Shown here: in pieces, positions 25,018 to 32,826 of the stretch
Layout: each line of letters begins with the position of its first letter
How positions within the stretch are numbered: position 1 is the first letter of the stretch
Source of the DNA: Streptomyces zhaozhouensis
GTDB taxonomy: Bacteria > Actinomycetota > Actinomycetes > Streptomycetales > Streptomycetaceae
Reading direction: 5' to 3'
Length of the DNA stretch: 64,000 bases
NCBI RefSeq assembly: GCF_900230195.1
Contig: NZ_OCNE01000007.1
Location: 62,001-126,000, forward strand
Program-made: the position numbers and the translations under genes
Notes under the pieces: generated by a model
Told to the model about the DNA's origin: nothing
What the model saw: the letters and a program-made list of their open reading frames with translations, nothing else
Database searches by the model: none

Positions 25018-25608
25018 ATGACCGAGACGGACGACGTCGGCCCGGCCGACGTCACCCTGCTGACCGCGCGCGCTGTGGAACCCGGCTACGAGCAGGAATT
25101 CCGGGACTGGTTCGGGCGGGTGACCGACACCGCCTCAGCGTTTCCCGGACACCTGGGGGACGGGTTGTTCCGGCCCGCCACGGCCGCCGGGGCGTGGGTC
25201 CTGATCCACCGGTTCCGCGACCAGGAGTCCGCGCGGCACTGGACGACGTCACCTGAGCGGGCCGCACTGTTCGACTCCTGCGAGGGCCATCATCAGAGCG
25301 AGGTGGCGCGTCGCGAACTCTCCGGCATGGAGACCCTGTTCACCACTGCGCACGACACGCCCACGACGGCGCCGCCTCGGTGGAAGATGGCGCTCGCCGC
25401 GTTCACGGCCGTACTTCCGATCTCCCTGATCGGCAACGGTCTCCTGGGGCCGGCGCTCAGTGCTTGGCCGCTTGTGGCGCGGGTGCCGCTGCTCGCGCTG
25501 CTGTTCAGCACGTTGATGACGTATGTGATGATGCCGGCCGTGACCCTCGTCCTTCGCCGTTGGCTCTATGCCGCCGCCTCAACCGCGCGCGGGGGACCGA
25601 CGCGATGA
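25018..25608 (+). CDS. ABM (antibiotic biosynthesis monooxygenase) domain protein with membrane tail
   Basis: 196 residues. Residues 10-105 form an ABM/ferredoxin-like domain (VTLLTARAVEPGYEQEF, then AWVLIHRFRDQESARHW). A linker (HDTPTTAPP) leads to two hydrophobic helices (about 125-150 and 152-178) that resemble the membrane hairpin found on some ABM-domain proteins. This places a small oxygenase or quinone-modifying domain on the cytoplasmic membrane face. It lies directly downstream of the aldehyde dehydrogenase, suggesting a shared redox or detoxification role. Confidence 0.8.
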   Translation: MTETDDVGPADVTLLTARAVEPGYEQEFRDWFGRVTDTASAFPGHLGDGLFRPATAAGAWVLIHRFRDQESARHWTTSPERAALFDSCEGHHQSEVARRELSGMETLFTTAHDTPTTAPPRWKMALAAFTAVLPISLIGNGLLGPALSAWPLVARVPLLALLFSTLMTYVMMPAVTLVLRRWLYAAASTARGGPTR

Positions 25609-26015
25609 CGCGGCCCCCGGGGCGGACCGCGCCGTCCTGCGGCTCGGCTTTCCGCGGGACGGTTCCATCGTCTGACGCGGCAGTTCCAGGGCCTGGTCCA
25701 CGCCTTGGTCGGCCAGGTGGACGAGGTCGACGACGTGGTCGACGTCCGTCTCGTCTCCCGTACGGAGGATGATGTCCGCGATCTCCGGCACGGTCGACTC
25801 GGGGCCGGGTCGAACGCGGGACCCCGGACGGGCAACGCTCCGCGCCACGCACGGGTCGGGCATGGTGCGCAGCTGCCACGGAATCGTGTCCGTGTCCGTG
25901 TCTGTGTCCGTGCGGGGCTCTTCGCGATCAGGGGGGTGGACGTGCCGGGCAGGTCGAAGAACGCGAGGACGTCCGCGGGCCTCGGGTCCCGCGGCAGTGC
26001 CTCTCCCGGGGTCAT
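25579..26015 (-). pseudogene. Frameshifted hypothetical gene coupled to Gfo/Idh/MocA gene
   Basis: The ATG at 26015 overlaps the stop of the upstream oxidoreductase as ATGA. The first ~35 codons read like real protein (DVLAFFDLPGTSTPLIAK). The frame then turns into Arg/Ser/Thr-rich sequence typical of an out-of-frame shadow, while another frame gives plausible protein from a TDTDTDTD stretch through VPEIADIILRTGDETDVDHV to a stop at 25579. The switch falls near a hexanucleotide repeat at 25886-25909. This suggests a disrupted gene or a sequencing error at the repeat. The product is unrecognised. Confidence 0.4.
25886..25909. repeat. GTGTCC hexanucleotide tandem repeat
   Basis: Four tandem copies of GTGTCC, the third with a C to T change, lie inside the frameshifted gene and encode an alternating Thr-Asp tract on the minus strand. 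Whole-unit slippage would not change frame, but the array marks the point where the reading frame breaks. Confidence 0.8.
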
Positions 26016-27154
26016 TGATGGGAGTTCATCCGGTCGGGGCGGGACGGATGCTGCCGATGACCTGTTTCAGCGGCCCGTGTGATCGCCTCGAGTACCCGGT
26101 GGCGATCGAGTGCGACCGCGAAATCCGGCGCATCGGCGGTTCCGTCGTGGAGGTCGGCGGCGAACTGGGCGTAGAGACGGGCGACCCCCGCCGCGGGTGC
26201 GTCGAGTCCCAGGTCGGGAGCCGCATAAGCGGGAGGGACCTGTAGCACGTGGACGGGCTCGCTGCCGCGGCGCAGCGTGAGGGTGAGATCGGTGAAATGG
26301 AGGTAGCCCGACGCCGACTCCACACGCACACTGCCCTCGGTGCCCTGGATCTCCCACACCGTCGCCGGGCCGGCAGACTGCCCGGCACTGTAGTGCAGCG
26401 AAGTGACGATCCCGCCTTCGAGAACGCCGGCGACGACGATCTCGTCCGGCGCGTCCTTCGGGAGAGACGCGCCATCGGAGAGGCGGACGCCGTCACCGCG
26501 CTGATTGGCGACGACGGCGGACAGACGCTCGAACGTGCCGAGCACGCGCGCGAGCGGTTCGAGCCCGTGGCCGAGCATGATGCTCAGAAGCGTGGCGCCG
26601 TGCTTCGCGTGAGCCATGTACTCGACCGGCGGGTCATATCGGCCGACCCACATGTCGTCGGTCACATGCGCTCGGATGCTCGTGCTGAGCGGCTTGCCGA
26701 TCACGCCTTGCGCGATGAGGTCGCGGAGGAAGAGGATCGGCGGGTGCAGGCCGCCCTGCAACCCGACAACCGTCCGCAGCCGCCGCTCGCGGGCAAACCC
26801 CTCCAGCGCTTCGGCCTCCGATAGGTTTCTTGCGAGCGGCCATTCGCAATAAACCATCTTGCCCGCGGCCAGCGCGTCGGAAACAATCTGCTTGTGGTCC
26901 GGCACCTTGACCGCAACCACCACCAGGTCGACCTCCGGTCGTACGACCAGAGCCTCATGTGTGTCGAAGGCGAGATCGGCGCCCAGCCGACGAGCGGTCG
27001 CGTTCGCGCTCTCCATACGAGTCGTACTGACGGCGCGGATCTGGAAAGCGTCGAGCGCCTGCAGCGCCGGGACGTGAGCGATTCCGCCCCAACCCCGTTC
27101 GGCACTGGCCCCGACAAGGCCGACGCCGATCCGGGTATTCGCTGAATTCGTCAT
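26012..27154 (-). CDS. Gfo/Idh/MocA-family oxidoreductase, Gal80-like
   Basis: 380 residues. The N-terminal Rossmann domain (about 8-130) starts with GVGLVGASAERGWGG. The canonical EKP catalytic motif is replaced by EWP (CEWPLARNLSEA, about 105), as in the Gal80-like subgroup. The C-terminal alpha/beta domain begins at GLQGGLHPPILFLRDL and includes EIQGTEGSVRVES. It may be an NAD(P)-dependent sugar or cyclitol dehydrogenase, or a ligand-sensing relative. It shares the minus-strand run with the hydrolase and other redox genes, and its stop is coupled to a small frameshifted gene. A second Gal80-like paralogue lies at 31607-32698. Confidence 0.85.
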   Translation of the reverse strand: MTNSANTRIGVGLVGASAERGWGGIAHVPALQALDAFQIRAVSTTRMESANATARRLGADLAFDTHEALVVRPEVDLVVVAVKVPDHKQIVSDALAAGKMVYCEWPLARNLSEAEALEGFARERRLRTVVGLQGGLHPPILFLRDLIAQGVIGKPLSTSIRAHVTDDMWVGRYDPPVEYMAHAKHGATLLSIMLGHGLEPLARVLGTFERLSAVVANQRGDGVRLSDGASLPKDAPDEIVVAGVLEGGIVTSLHYSAGQSAGPATVWEIQGTEGSVRVESASGYLHFTDLTLTLRRGSEPVHVLQVPPAYAAPDLGLDAPAAGVARLYAQFAADLHDGTADAPDFAVALDRHRVLEAITRAAETGHRQHPSRPDRMNSHQ

Positions 27155-27232
27155 CAGGATGCTCCTGCCGTGTGCAGCCCCGGCAACGCGCTCCGGGCCG
27201 CGTCACGATGATTCGTTTCCGGACAAATACGT

Positions 27233-27310
27233 GGGCACTCGGGCTCACCATGGCGAGCGGGCGATTACAGCCGTTCGCGTAGCGGCTGCGGGGTTTGAGC
27301 CCGAGTGCCC
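27233..27310. repeat. Long-stem inverted repeat between hydrolase and Gfo genes
   Basis: GGGCACTCGGGCTCA (27233-27247) and TGAGCCCGAGTGCCC (27296-27310) form a perfect 15-bp stem enclosing 48 nt, which itself holds a small CAGCCG/CGGCTG hairpin. It begins 13 nt after the stop codon of the alpha/beta hydrolase in the direction of transcription. It could be a terminator or an mRNA-processing or stabilising structure that separates expression of the two genes. Confidence 0.6.
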
Positions 27311-27322
27311 CAGGCGCAGGTT

Positions 27323-28045
27323 CTACCCGTGAGCCCAGTGGGCCTCGAGTTGGCGCGCGACATCGGCCGGACGCTCTATCATCGGCCAGTGCGAGCTGCG
27401 CAGCTTGAAGACGGCACGTGCGCGTGTGGCATTCCCGAGCTCGTCGGCGAAGCGGTGCGGAAGAAACGGATCGTCCAGGCCCCAGATCACCAGCGCTGGT
27501 GCGGTCACGTTGCTCAGACCCGGCTTCCACTCCGCCCCGACCTCGATCGCCGAACGGTAAAGGGCAAGAATGCTTGCTCTCATAGTGGCATCGAGATGCC
27601 GGACCGATTCGTTTGCCGCGTCGCGCGGCATCTGCGCCTCGTTGAGGCTTGCTGCGAACGCCTCGAGGTCGAGGTCCGCCATCCATTGCTCGCCCTCGCC
27701 TGGCGTTTGCCAGATCTTGGCAAGATAATGCCACGGATATTCCGGATCGATTGGTCCGCTGATGCCTGTCCAAGTCCGCACCAGATCCGGTCGGATAGAC
27801 GCGAGACGGCCCGTGAGCAGAGATCCCCAATCATGACCGACCAGGTCGACGGGTTCGCCGATCTCTTCGATCCTCTTCACAAGCCAGTCGAGATACTCTT
27901 CTTTCGTCGACGTGAATCCCGCTGGCAGGGGTACGCCGAACCCGGGGAGATCGATCGTCACCACATCTTCGCGTTGAAGATAGGGGCGGACGGTGTCCCA
28001 AAGCCGGTGGGTATCAGGTACACCATGGACGAGGACTGCGGGCAT
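27323..28045 (-). CDS. Alpha/beta hydrolase (epoxide hydrolase / dehalogenase-like)
   Basis: 240 residues with the HGVPDT oxyanion segment (about 7), the nucleophile elbow GHDWGS (about 70), in which Asp rather than Ser is the nucleophile, an acidic residue in WGLDDPFLPHRF (about 195) and the catalytic His in SSHWPMIERP (about 220). The Asp nucleophile points to epoxide hydrolase or haloalkane-dehalogenase chemistry rather than esterase. By eye its codon use is less strongly GC-ending than the flanking genes, consistent with transfer. It is 51 bp downstream of the quinone oxidoreductase and likely co-transcribed with it. Confidence 0.87.
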   Translation of the reverse strand: MPAVLVHGVPDTHRLWDTVRPYLQREDVVTIDLPGFGVPLPAGFTSTKEEYLDWLVKRIEEIGEPVDLVGHDWGSLLTGRLASIRPDLVRTWTGISGPIDPEYPWHYLAKIWQTPGEGEQWMADLDLEAFAASLNEAQMPRDAANESVRHLDATMRASILALYRSAIEVGAEWKPGLSNVTAPALVIWGLDDPFLPHRFADELGNATRARAVFKLRSSHWPMIERPADVARQLEAHWAHG

Positions 28046-28096
28046 TTCGGATTCTCCGCTTGTTTGTTGTCGTGGTGGAACGGCCGGTCGGCCGCG

Positions 28097-29002
28097 TCAG
28101 GGAAGAAGGATGACCTTGCCGTGGGTGTGGCCCGTGGCGACGAGGCGATGAGCGTCCGCGGCCTCGTCGAGTGGGAAGCTCCGGCCGATGCGTGCGGTCC
28201 ATGCGCCGGCCGCGATCAGATCCAGGGCTTCCTGGACAGGGCCGCGGTCGCGGTTCCCGCTGCCCCCGGGGCTGAACGCGACGCCGTGTTGTGCGGCATC
28301 GCGGTCGGCGAGCGTCACGATCCGGTCGGGGCCGCCGAGAAGATCGACGAGGGCGGGAAGGAGCCCCTTGCCGGCGGTGTCGAGCGCGGCGTCGACCCCG
28401 CCAGGAGCGGCGGCACGGATGCGGTCGACCAGGCCCGGACCGTGGGCGACAGGGGTCGCTCCGAGACTCCTGACGAAGTCGGCGTTGGCAGTCCCGGCGA
28501 CGCCGATCACCGTCACACCGCGCTGTCGCGCGAACTGCACGGCGGCGCCGCCCAGAGCACCGCTCGCGCCGGTGACCACGAGCGTTTCACCCGGGCGCAA
28601 GTGCAGAAGCCCGAGAGCCCTCGCCGCGTTGTCGGCGCCGATGACGGTAGCCGCGGCCTCCTCGAAGGAAACGCCGTCGGGGATCGTCGCGAAGTTGCCG
28701 CTGACCGTGTACTCGGCGTAGGAGCCCTGGGTGGCGGAGTCCGGCCACCCGGCGACGCGGTCGCCGACCACGCCCTCGTCGACGCCCGGGCCGACCGCCT
28801 CGACGACGCCGGCGAACTCGAATCCGATGATGGCGGGAGCACGCAGGCGGAACGCTCCGGCTCGTGCCTGGATCTCCGCCGGGTTCACCCCGGCGGCGTG
28901 AACCCGCACCAGTACTTGACCCGGACCCGGCACCGGTCGCGGAGCCTCCGCGACCCGCAACACGGAGGGTTCGCCGAACGAGGTGATGACGGCGGCTCTC
29001 AT
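28097..29002 (-). CDS. NADPH:quinone oxidoreductase-type MDR protein
   Basis: 301 residues of the zinc-free medium-chain dehydrogenase/reductase group. It has the GroES-like N-terminal half (VHAAGVNPAEIQARAG, about 34; GFEFAGVVEAVGPGV, about 60) and a Rossmann half with VTGASGALGGAAVQFA (about 145). The Cys/His zinc ligands of alcohol dehydrogenases are absent. It probably reduces quinones or enones with NADPH. A perfect palindrome 36-52 bp upstream of its start may be its operator. It is transcribed with the alpha/beta hydrolase. Confidence 0.88.
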   Translation of the reverse strand: MRAAVITSFGEPSVLRVAEAPRPVPGPGQVLVRVHAAGVNPAEIQARAGAFRLRAPAIIGFEFAGVVEAVGPGVDEGVVGDRVAGWPDSATQGSYAEYTVSGNFATIPDGVSFEEAAATVIGADNAARALGLLHLRPGETLVVTGASGALGGAAVQFARQRGVTVIGVAGTANADFVRSLGATPVAHGPGLVDRIRAAAPGGVDAALDTAGKGLLPALVDLLGGPDRIVTLADRDAAQHGVAFSPGGSGNRDRGPVQEALDLIAAGAWTARIGRSFPLDEAADAHRLVATGHTHGKVILLP

Positions 29003-29037
29003 GGTGGTCCTTCTCGTTTACAAGGGTCGTTTGCTCG

Positions 29038-29054
29038 CACTGTTCAGAACAGTG
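29038..29054. promoter_or_regulatory. 17-bp perfect palindromic operator candidate
   Basis: CACTGTTC-A-GAACAGTG is an 8-1-8 perfect inverted repeat immediately after the stop codon of the MBL-fold gene and 36 bp upstream of the quinone oxidoreductase ATG. The one-base centre and length suit a TetR-, GntR- or LacI-type site better than a transcription terminator. Confidence 0.45.
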
Positions 29055-30137
29055 TCAGGTCAGGAAGACCGGAGGATTCTCGCCCCGCAGGCGGTAGTCG
29101 GGCCGGGGCCGTTCGAGGCGGATCGATTCCAGCACGGTGTACGCGTGGTACTTGGTCTGGGTGGTGGCTCCCGCCAGCCGTTCCCACCAGAGCCGGCCGT
29201 CGCTCGTCTCCTTCTCGAGGACGTGGCGGGTGGTGTAGTTCGCCATGGAGCTGATCCAGTTCTCGGTGCCGACGAAGATCCTGTTCCAGCCGGTGCCGGT
29301 CACGATGTCGGCGAGCGCGTCCGAGCGGCTGAACCGCTCGACCGCCGCAGTCGCTCCCTCGAGCACGTCGGCGAAGTACTCCACGCACAGCTTCACCTGC
29401 TCGTAGGTGCCGTAATGCATGTGGTGCCCGCCGACGAAGTAGTCGAAGTCGTATGCGAGGATCTGGGACTGAGCTTCGTACCAGCCGGAGATGTTCTGCG
29501 AGGCGTCGCAGTGCATGAATGTGACGCTTCCCGGACTGACGATGTCGACGGCCGTGAGCACCTTCTGCCGGGGTGCGTAGATGAAGATGTTGCCGGGGCA
29601 GTGGTTCTCTCCCTTGTAGGAGAGCTGCAGGCTCACGCCGCCCACTTCGAGGACGAGTTCGTCGTCGAACGTCCTCGTCGGCAGGGGCCGCTTCGGGTCG
29701 GGGAAGCGCTCCAGGAGTTCCTTGGTGATGCGGTGGGCGACGATCTCGACGTCGGGGCCGAACACGGAGGCCGCGCCGATGTGATCGGCGTGCCAGTGGC
29801 TGTAGATGACGTGGGTCACCGGTCGGTCGGTGACGTCCTCGATCGCCGCCAGCATGTTCTCGCCCAGCGTCGGGGGCGCGTCGATCGCGACCACGCCCTC
29901 CTCGGTCACCACGAACGCGGCGTCGTAGCCGGCACTGGTGACCCAGTAGAAGCCGCCGCGCAGTTCTTCCACGTGGTAGCCGTACTTCTGGAAGTGCTCG
30001 CTCTGGAAATACGGGGGGTAATAGCCCTCGGGGTCCAACGGGTCGTCCGCCCCCGCGCGGGGGAATCCGTAGTGGTCGATCCCGTAGAAGCTGGGGGTTT
30101 CTTCGACGCTGATGGGTATCTGACTGCTCTGGCACAT
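29055..30137 (-). CDS. MBL-fold metallo-hydrolase
   Basis: 360 residues. The metal-binding motif is SHWHADHIGA (about 112-121), with later ligands likely in GENHCPGNIFIY (about 183) and the GGHHMHYG segment (about 240). An N-terminal extension (1-60) is Tyr/Pro-rich, without a signal peptide. The long C-terminal helical part (about 250-360) exceeds a simple lactamase fold. The ATG at 30137 begins MCQSSQIP. The substrate is unknown; in a cluster with dehydrogenases it may hydrolyse a lactone or thioester intermediate. It is 55 bp downstream of the alcohol dehydrogenase on the same strand. Confidence 0.83.
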   Translation of the reverse strand: MCQSSQIPISVEETPSFYGIDHYGFPRAGADDPLDPEGYYPPYFQSEHFQKYGYHVEELRGGFYWVTSAGYDAAFVVTEEGVVAIDAPPTLGENMLAAIEDVTDRPVTHVIYSHWHADHIGAASVFGPDVEIVAHRITKELLERFPDPKRPLPTRTFDDELVLEVGGVSLQLSYKGENHCPGNIFIYAPRQKVLTAVDIVSPGSVTFMHCDASQNISGWYEAQSQILAYDFDYFVGGHHMHYGTYEQVKLCVEYFADVLEGATAAVERFSRSDALADIVTGTGWNRIFVGTENWISSMANYTTRHVLEKETSDGRLWWERLAGATTQTKYHAYTVLESIRLERPRPDYRLRGENPPVFLT

Positions 30138-30192
30138 CGGCGGGAGCCTCTCTGTGTTCCTGGGAATCTGTCGAACGGGTGGTCTGTCCCGG

Positions 30193-31299
30193 TCACGTGA
30201 AGCGAAGGACCGCCTTGGTGACGCGGCCTGAGCCCGCGTCCTCGAACGCGGTGTTGATATCGGCGAAGTCGTAGAAGGACAGCAGCCGGTCGATGGGGAA
30301 CCGGCCCGCTCGATAGAGCTGGGCAAGGTCGTTGATCAGGAGCGACGAGACGGCGTCGCCCTGGATGATGCCCTGAAGCGACTGTCCGAGCGTGAGCCGG
30401 CCGGCGTCGAGCACGGCGCCCGCTCCTTCGTGGAACGCCACGAAGCCGAATCGACCCATCGGTGCCAGGGCGCCGACCCCGGCGTCGAGGTTCTCCGCGC
30501 GGCCGCTCGTGTCGAGGACGTACTCCAGACCGCGTTCGTCGACGGCGCGGAGCGCGCGAGTCAGATCCCCGACCCGGTTGGGGTCGACGAGGTGCGTCGC
30601 TCCGAGATCGCGGGCCAGCCCGAGGCGGCCGGCGTCGACGTCGACGGCGACGATGGTGGTCGCCCCCGCGACATGTGCCGCCATGACCGCCGCCAGGCCC
30701 ACCGCTCCCACGCCGAGGACCGCGAAGGACGCTCCCGCCGGCACGGCGAGGGCCTTGAGCACGGCCCCCGCGCCCGTCTGCAGCCCGCACCCCAGCGGAG
30801 CCATGACGTCGAGGGGCAGATCGCGGGGGACCTTGATCGTGTTCCGTTGGTGCGTCAGGGCGTGGGTGGCGAACGAGGACTGGCCGAAGAAGTGACCGTG
30901 CGGCTCGGCACCGTGGGCGACGTGGAGACCGTTCGAACCGTCCAGGCGGGCACCCGCGAAGTTGGCCGCCCAGACGTTGTCGCAGTAGGCCGCGTGCGAA
31001 GACATGCACGGCTTGCAGCGGCCGCACGAGTGGTAGGAGAGGACGACGTGGTCACCGGGCTCGACGGTGGTGACAGCGGCCCCCACGCGTTCGACGACTC
31101 CTCCTCCCTCGTGCCCCAGCACCACCGGCAGCGGCGTCGCCATGCGCTGCGCCCGCACGTGAGCGTCGGTCGCGCATATCCCGGTCGCGACGACGCGGAC
31201 GAGCACCTCGTCGGGCCGCGGGTCCTCGATCTCGATGTCGCGGAATGCGAAAGGCCCGTCCCGCGCCTCGAGGACGGCGGCGCGCGCGGAGGTGGTCAT
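30193..31299 (-). CDS. Zinc-dependent alcohol dehydrogenase (aryl-alcohol type)
   Basis: 368 residues. The catalytic zinc ligands are C42 (TGICATDAH) and H63 (LGHEGGGVVE). The structural zinc loop has four Cys in SCGRCKPCMSSHAAYC (about 92-107). The NAD-binding motif is GVGAVGLAAV (about 196). The sequence resembles the aryl/benzyl alcohol dehydrogenases of the MDR family, which oxidise aromatic alcohols to aldehydes. It is the first gene of the minus-strand group ADH, MBL hydrolase, quinone oxidoreductase, hydrolase and Gfo. Confidence 0.9.
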   Translation of the reverse strand: MTTSARAAVLEARDGPFAFRDIEIEDPRPDEVLVRVVATGICATDAHVRAQRMATPLPVVLGHEGGGVVERVGAAVTTVEPGDHVVLSYHSCGRCKPCMSSHAAYCDNVWAANFAGARLDGSNGLHVAHGAEPHGHFFGQSSFATHALTHQRNTIKVPRDLPLDVMAPLGCGLQTGAGAVLKALAVPAGASFAVLGVGAVGLAAVMAAHVAGATTIVAVDVDAGRLGLARDLGATHLVDPNRVGDLTRALRAVDERGLEYVLDTSGRAENLDAGVGALAPMGRFGFVAFHEGAGAVLDAGRLTLGQSLQGIIQGDAVSSLLINDLAQLYRAGRFPIDRLLSFYDFADINTAFEDAGSGRVTKAVLRFT

Positions 31300-31606
31300 A
31301 CGCCGTGAGCCTGCCGCGAAGCGCCGCGAGCGCCATGGTGACGAGGAACTGACATCATCAACGACTCCCTGATCGGGGTTGTGGGCCTCGGGAACCCTTC
31401 AGCGGGTCCGAACCTATGTCGGCCGCCCGTACGCGCGGATCGGTCGCCGTATCCGTCACGGGCCCGGCCCTGCGAAGGCTGCCGCCATGCGGCCCCTGGT
31501 GTCCGCGACCTTGATCGCGGACACCAGGGGCTGACGGGTGGGGCGTCTCTGTCGGCCGTCCGTGCGTCTCCGGCAGCGGTGCACGGTGCCACGAGGCGGG
31601 GTGGCC
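31300..31606. other. Intergenic region upstream of alcohol dehydrogenase
   Basis: About 307 bp without a supported gene. It holds the terminator hairpin of the upstream aldo/keto reductase-Gfo transcript (31492-31531) and must contain the promoter of the alcohol dehydrogenase. I see no clear operator or small coding sequence in it. Confidence 0.6.
31492..31531 (-). terminator. 17-bp stem terminator
   Basis: GCCCCTGGTGTCCGCGA (31492-31508) and its exact complement (31515-31531) enclose a 6-nt loop. It lies 76 bp past the stop codon of the Gfo/Idh/MocA gene at 31607 and separates that transcript from the alcohol dehydrogenase unit. Confidence 0.8.
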
Positions 31607-32698
31607 TCACTGCCGGACGCCGGTCCGAGCGGCTTGTTCGACTCGGGCGACGAGTCGGCTGTTGTGGGCAGCGTGAGGGAATCCCGGGGTGTGGTGGGTG
31701 CCGTTAGTGATGTCGCGGGCCAGGCTGGCGTAGACCTCGCCGACGTTGAGGGAAGCGCCCGTCCAGATGTCGGCGGCGGTGGGGCCCGTGCCGGTGGCGA
31801 CGAGGCTGTCGGGCGCGGTGAAGTCGACGTTCGACGAGAGGGTGAGGTCGCCGACCTGCACGCCTGCGGGGTGGTCGCCGGTCAGGTTCAGCCAGCCCTC
31901 CGATCCGCGTACTCTCAGGCTGAAACGGGCGTCGGCGGCGGGTACGCCCGCCAGGATCTGCACTCCGACCGGCGCCCCCGAGGAGGTCTTGGCGATGGCG
32001 TCCAGGTGATCCGGGACCTCGCGGACGGAGATCGCGCCGGTGTCCACCAATCTCACCTGTGGCCAGAGGAGTTCGGTGCGGGCGTCGATTTCGGTGATGT
32101 CGCCGAGAACGGCTTCGACGACATCCAGGACGTGGCCCGCGGCGATGGGGAGAAAGCCGGCTCCGGACGCCGCCTTGTCGAAGTACGCGTACGCGCTCAC
32201 CGATTCCGGGCCGTTGCCGAAGGTCGTCGCGTCGACTCGTGCCGAGAGCAGCCGCCCGAGCCGGCCCTGAGCGATGATCTCCGCCGCGCGGCGTACCGAG
32301 GGGTTGAGCCGGCCCTGCAGGCCGATCGCGGTGTGCAGTGAGCCGGCCGCCTCAGCCATCTCTTCGGTCTGCGCGACGGTCGTGCCCAGCGGCGACTCCG
32401 CGTACACGGCCTTGTTCGCCGCGAGGGCCGCCAGGACGAGCTCGCGGTGAGCCGGGACCTTCACCGCGACGGTGACGAGGTCGATCGAAGGGTCACCGAT
32501 GAGCGCGTAGGGGTCCGCGAACCAACGCTCGGCGCCGAACGCCTCGGCAGCGCCGCGCGCGCTCTCCTCGTGCCGCGTCGCCACACCGGCAAGGTGGAAG
32601 TCGGGCTGTGCCGCCAGCGCGGGTATGTGCGCTGCCCCCGCCCAGCTCGCCTTCGTGTCCGCGCCGATGATGCCGACACGGATGAGATCGCTTGACAT
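31607..32698 (-). CDS. Gfo/Idh/MocA-family oxidoreductase, Gal80-like paralogue
   Basis: 363 residues. The Rossmann start is GIIGADTKASWAGAAHIPAL. The EKP motif is altered to ESP (AESPLGTTVAQ, about 98), parallel to EWP in the paralogue at 26012-27154. The C-terminal domain starts at GLQGRLNPSVRRAAEI and includes VRGSEGWLNLTGDHP. By family it is an NAD(P)-binding dehydrogenase or sensor of the Gal80-like subgroup. The ATG at 32698 is chosen; sequence upstream is non-coding in style. It follows the aldo/keto reductase by 128 bp on the same strand and ends before a strong terminator. Confidence 0.85.
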   Translation of the reverse strand: MSSDLIRVGIIGADTKASWAGAAHIPALAAQPDFHLAGVATRHEESARGAAEAFGAERWFADPYALIGDPSIDLVTVAVKVPAHRELVLAALAANKAVYAESPLGTTVAQTEEMAEAAGSLHTAIGLQGRLNPSVRRAAEIIAQGRLGRLLSARVDATTFGNGPESVSAYAYFDKAASGAGFLPIAAGHVLDVVEAVLGDITEIDARTELLWPQVRLVDTGAISVREVPDHLDAIAKTSSGAPVGVQILAGVPAADARFSLRVRGSEGWLNLTGDHPAGVQVGDLTLSSNVDFTAPDSLVATGTGPTAADIWTGASLNVGEVYASLARDITNGTHHTPGFPHAAHNSRLVARVEQAARTGVRQ

Positions 32699-32826
32699 GA
32701 TGTGGTGTTCCGTTTCTTTCGCTGCGGCAGAATCTTGTTTGCCTCGCCCGGTTCGCCGCTCGATGCCCGGGCTCGCAGTGCTGACTCGGCGGATGGCGCG
32801 GGGCGATGGGCGGCTTCGTGCTTCTC

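Noticed and set aside
29038..29054. The palindrome after the MBL gene as a terminator
   Set aside because: A 1-nt centre cannot form an RNA loop of 3 or more without losing stem pairs, and no T-run follows; an operator is likelier.
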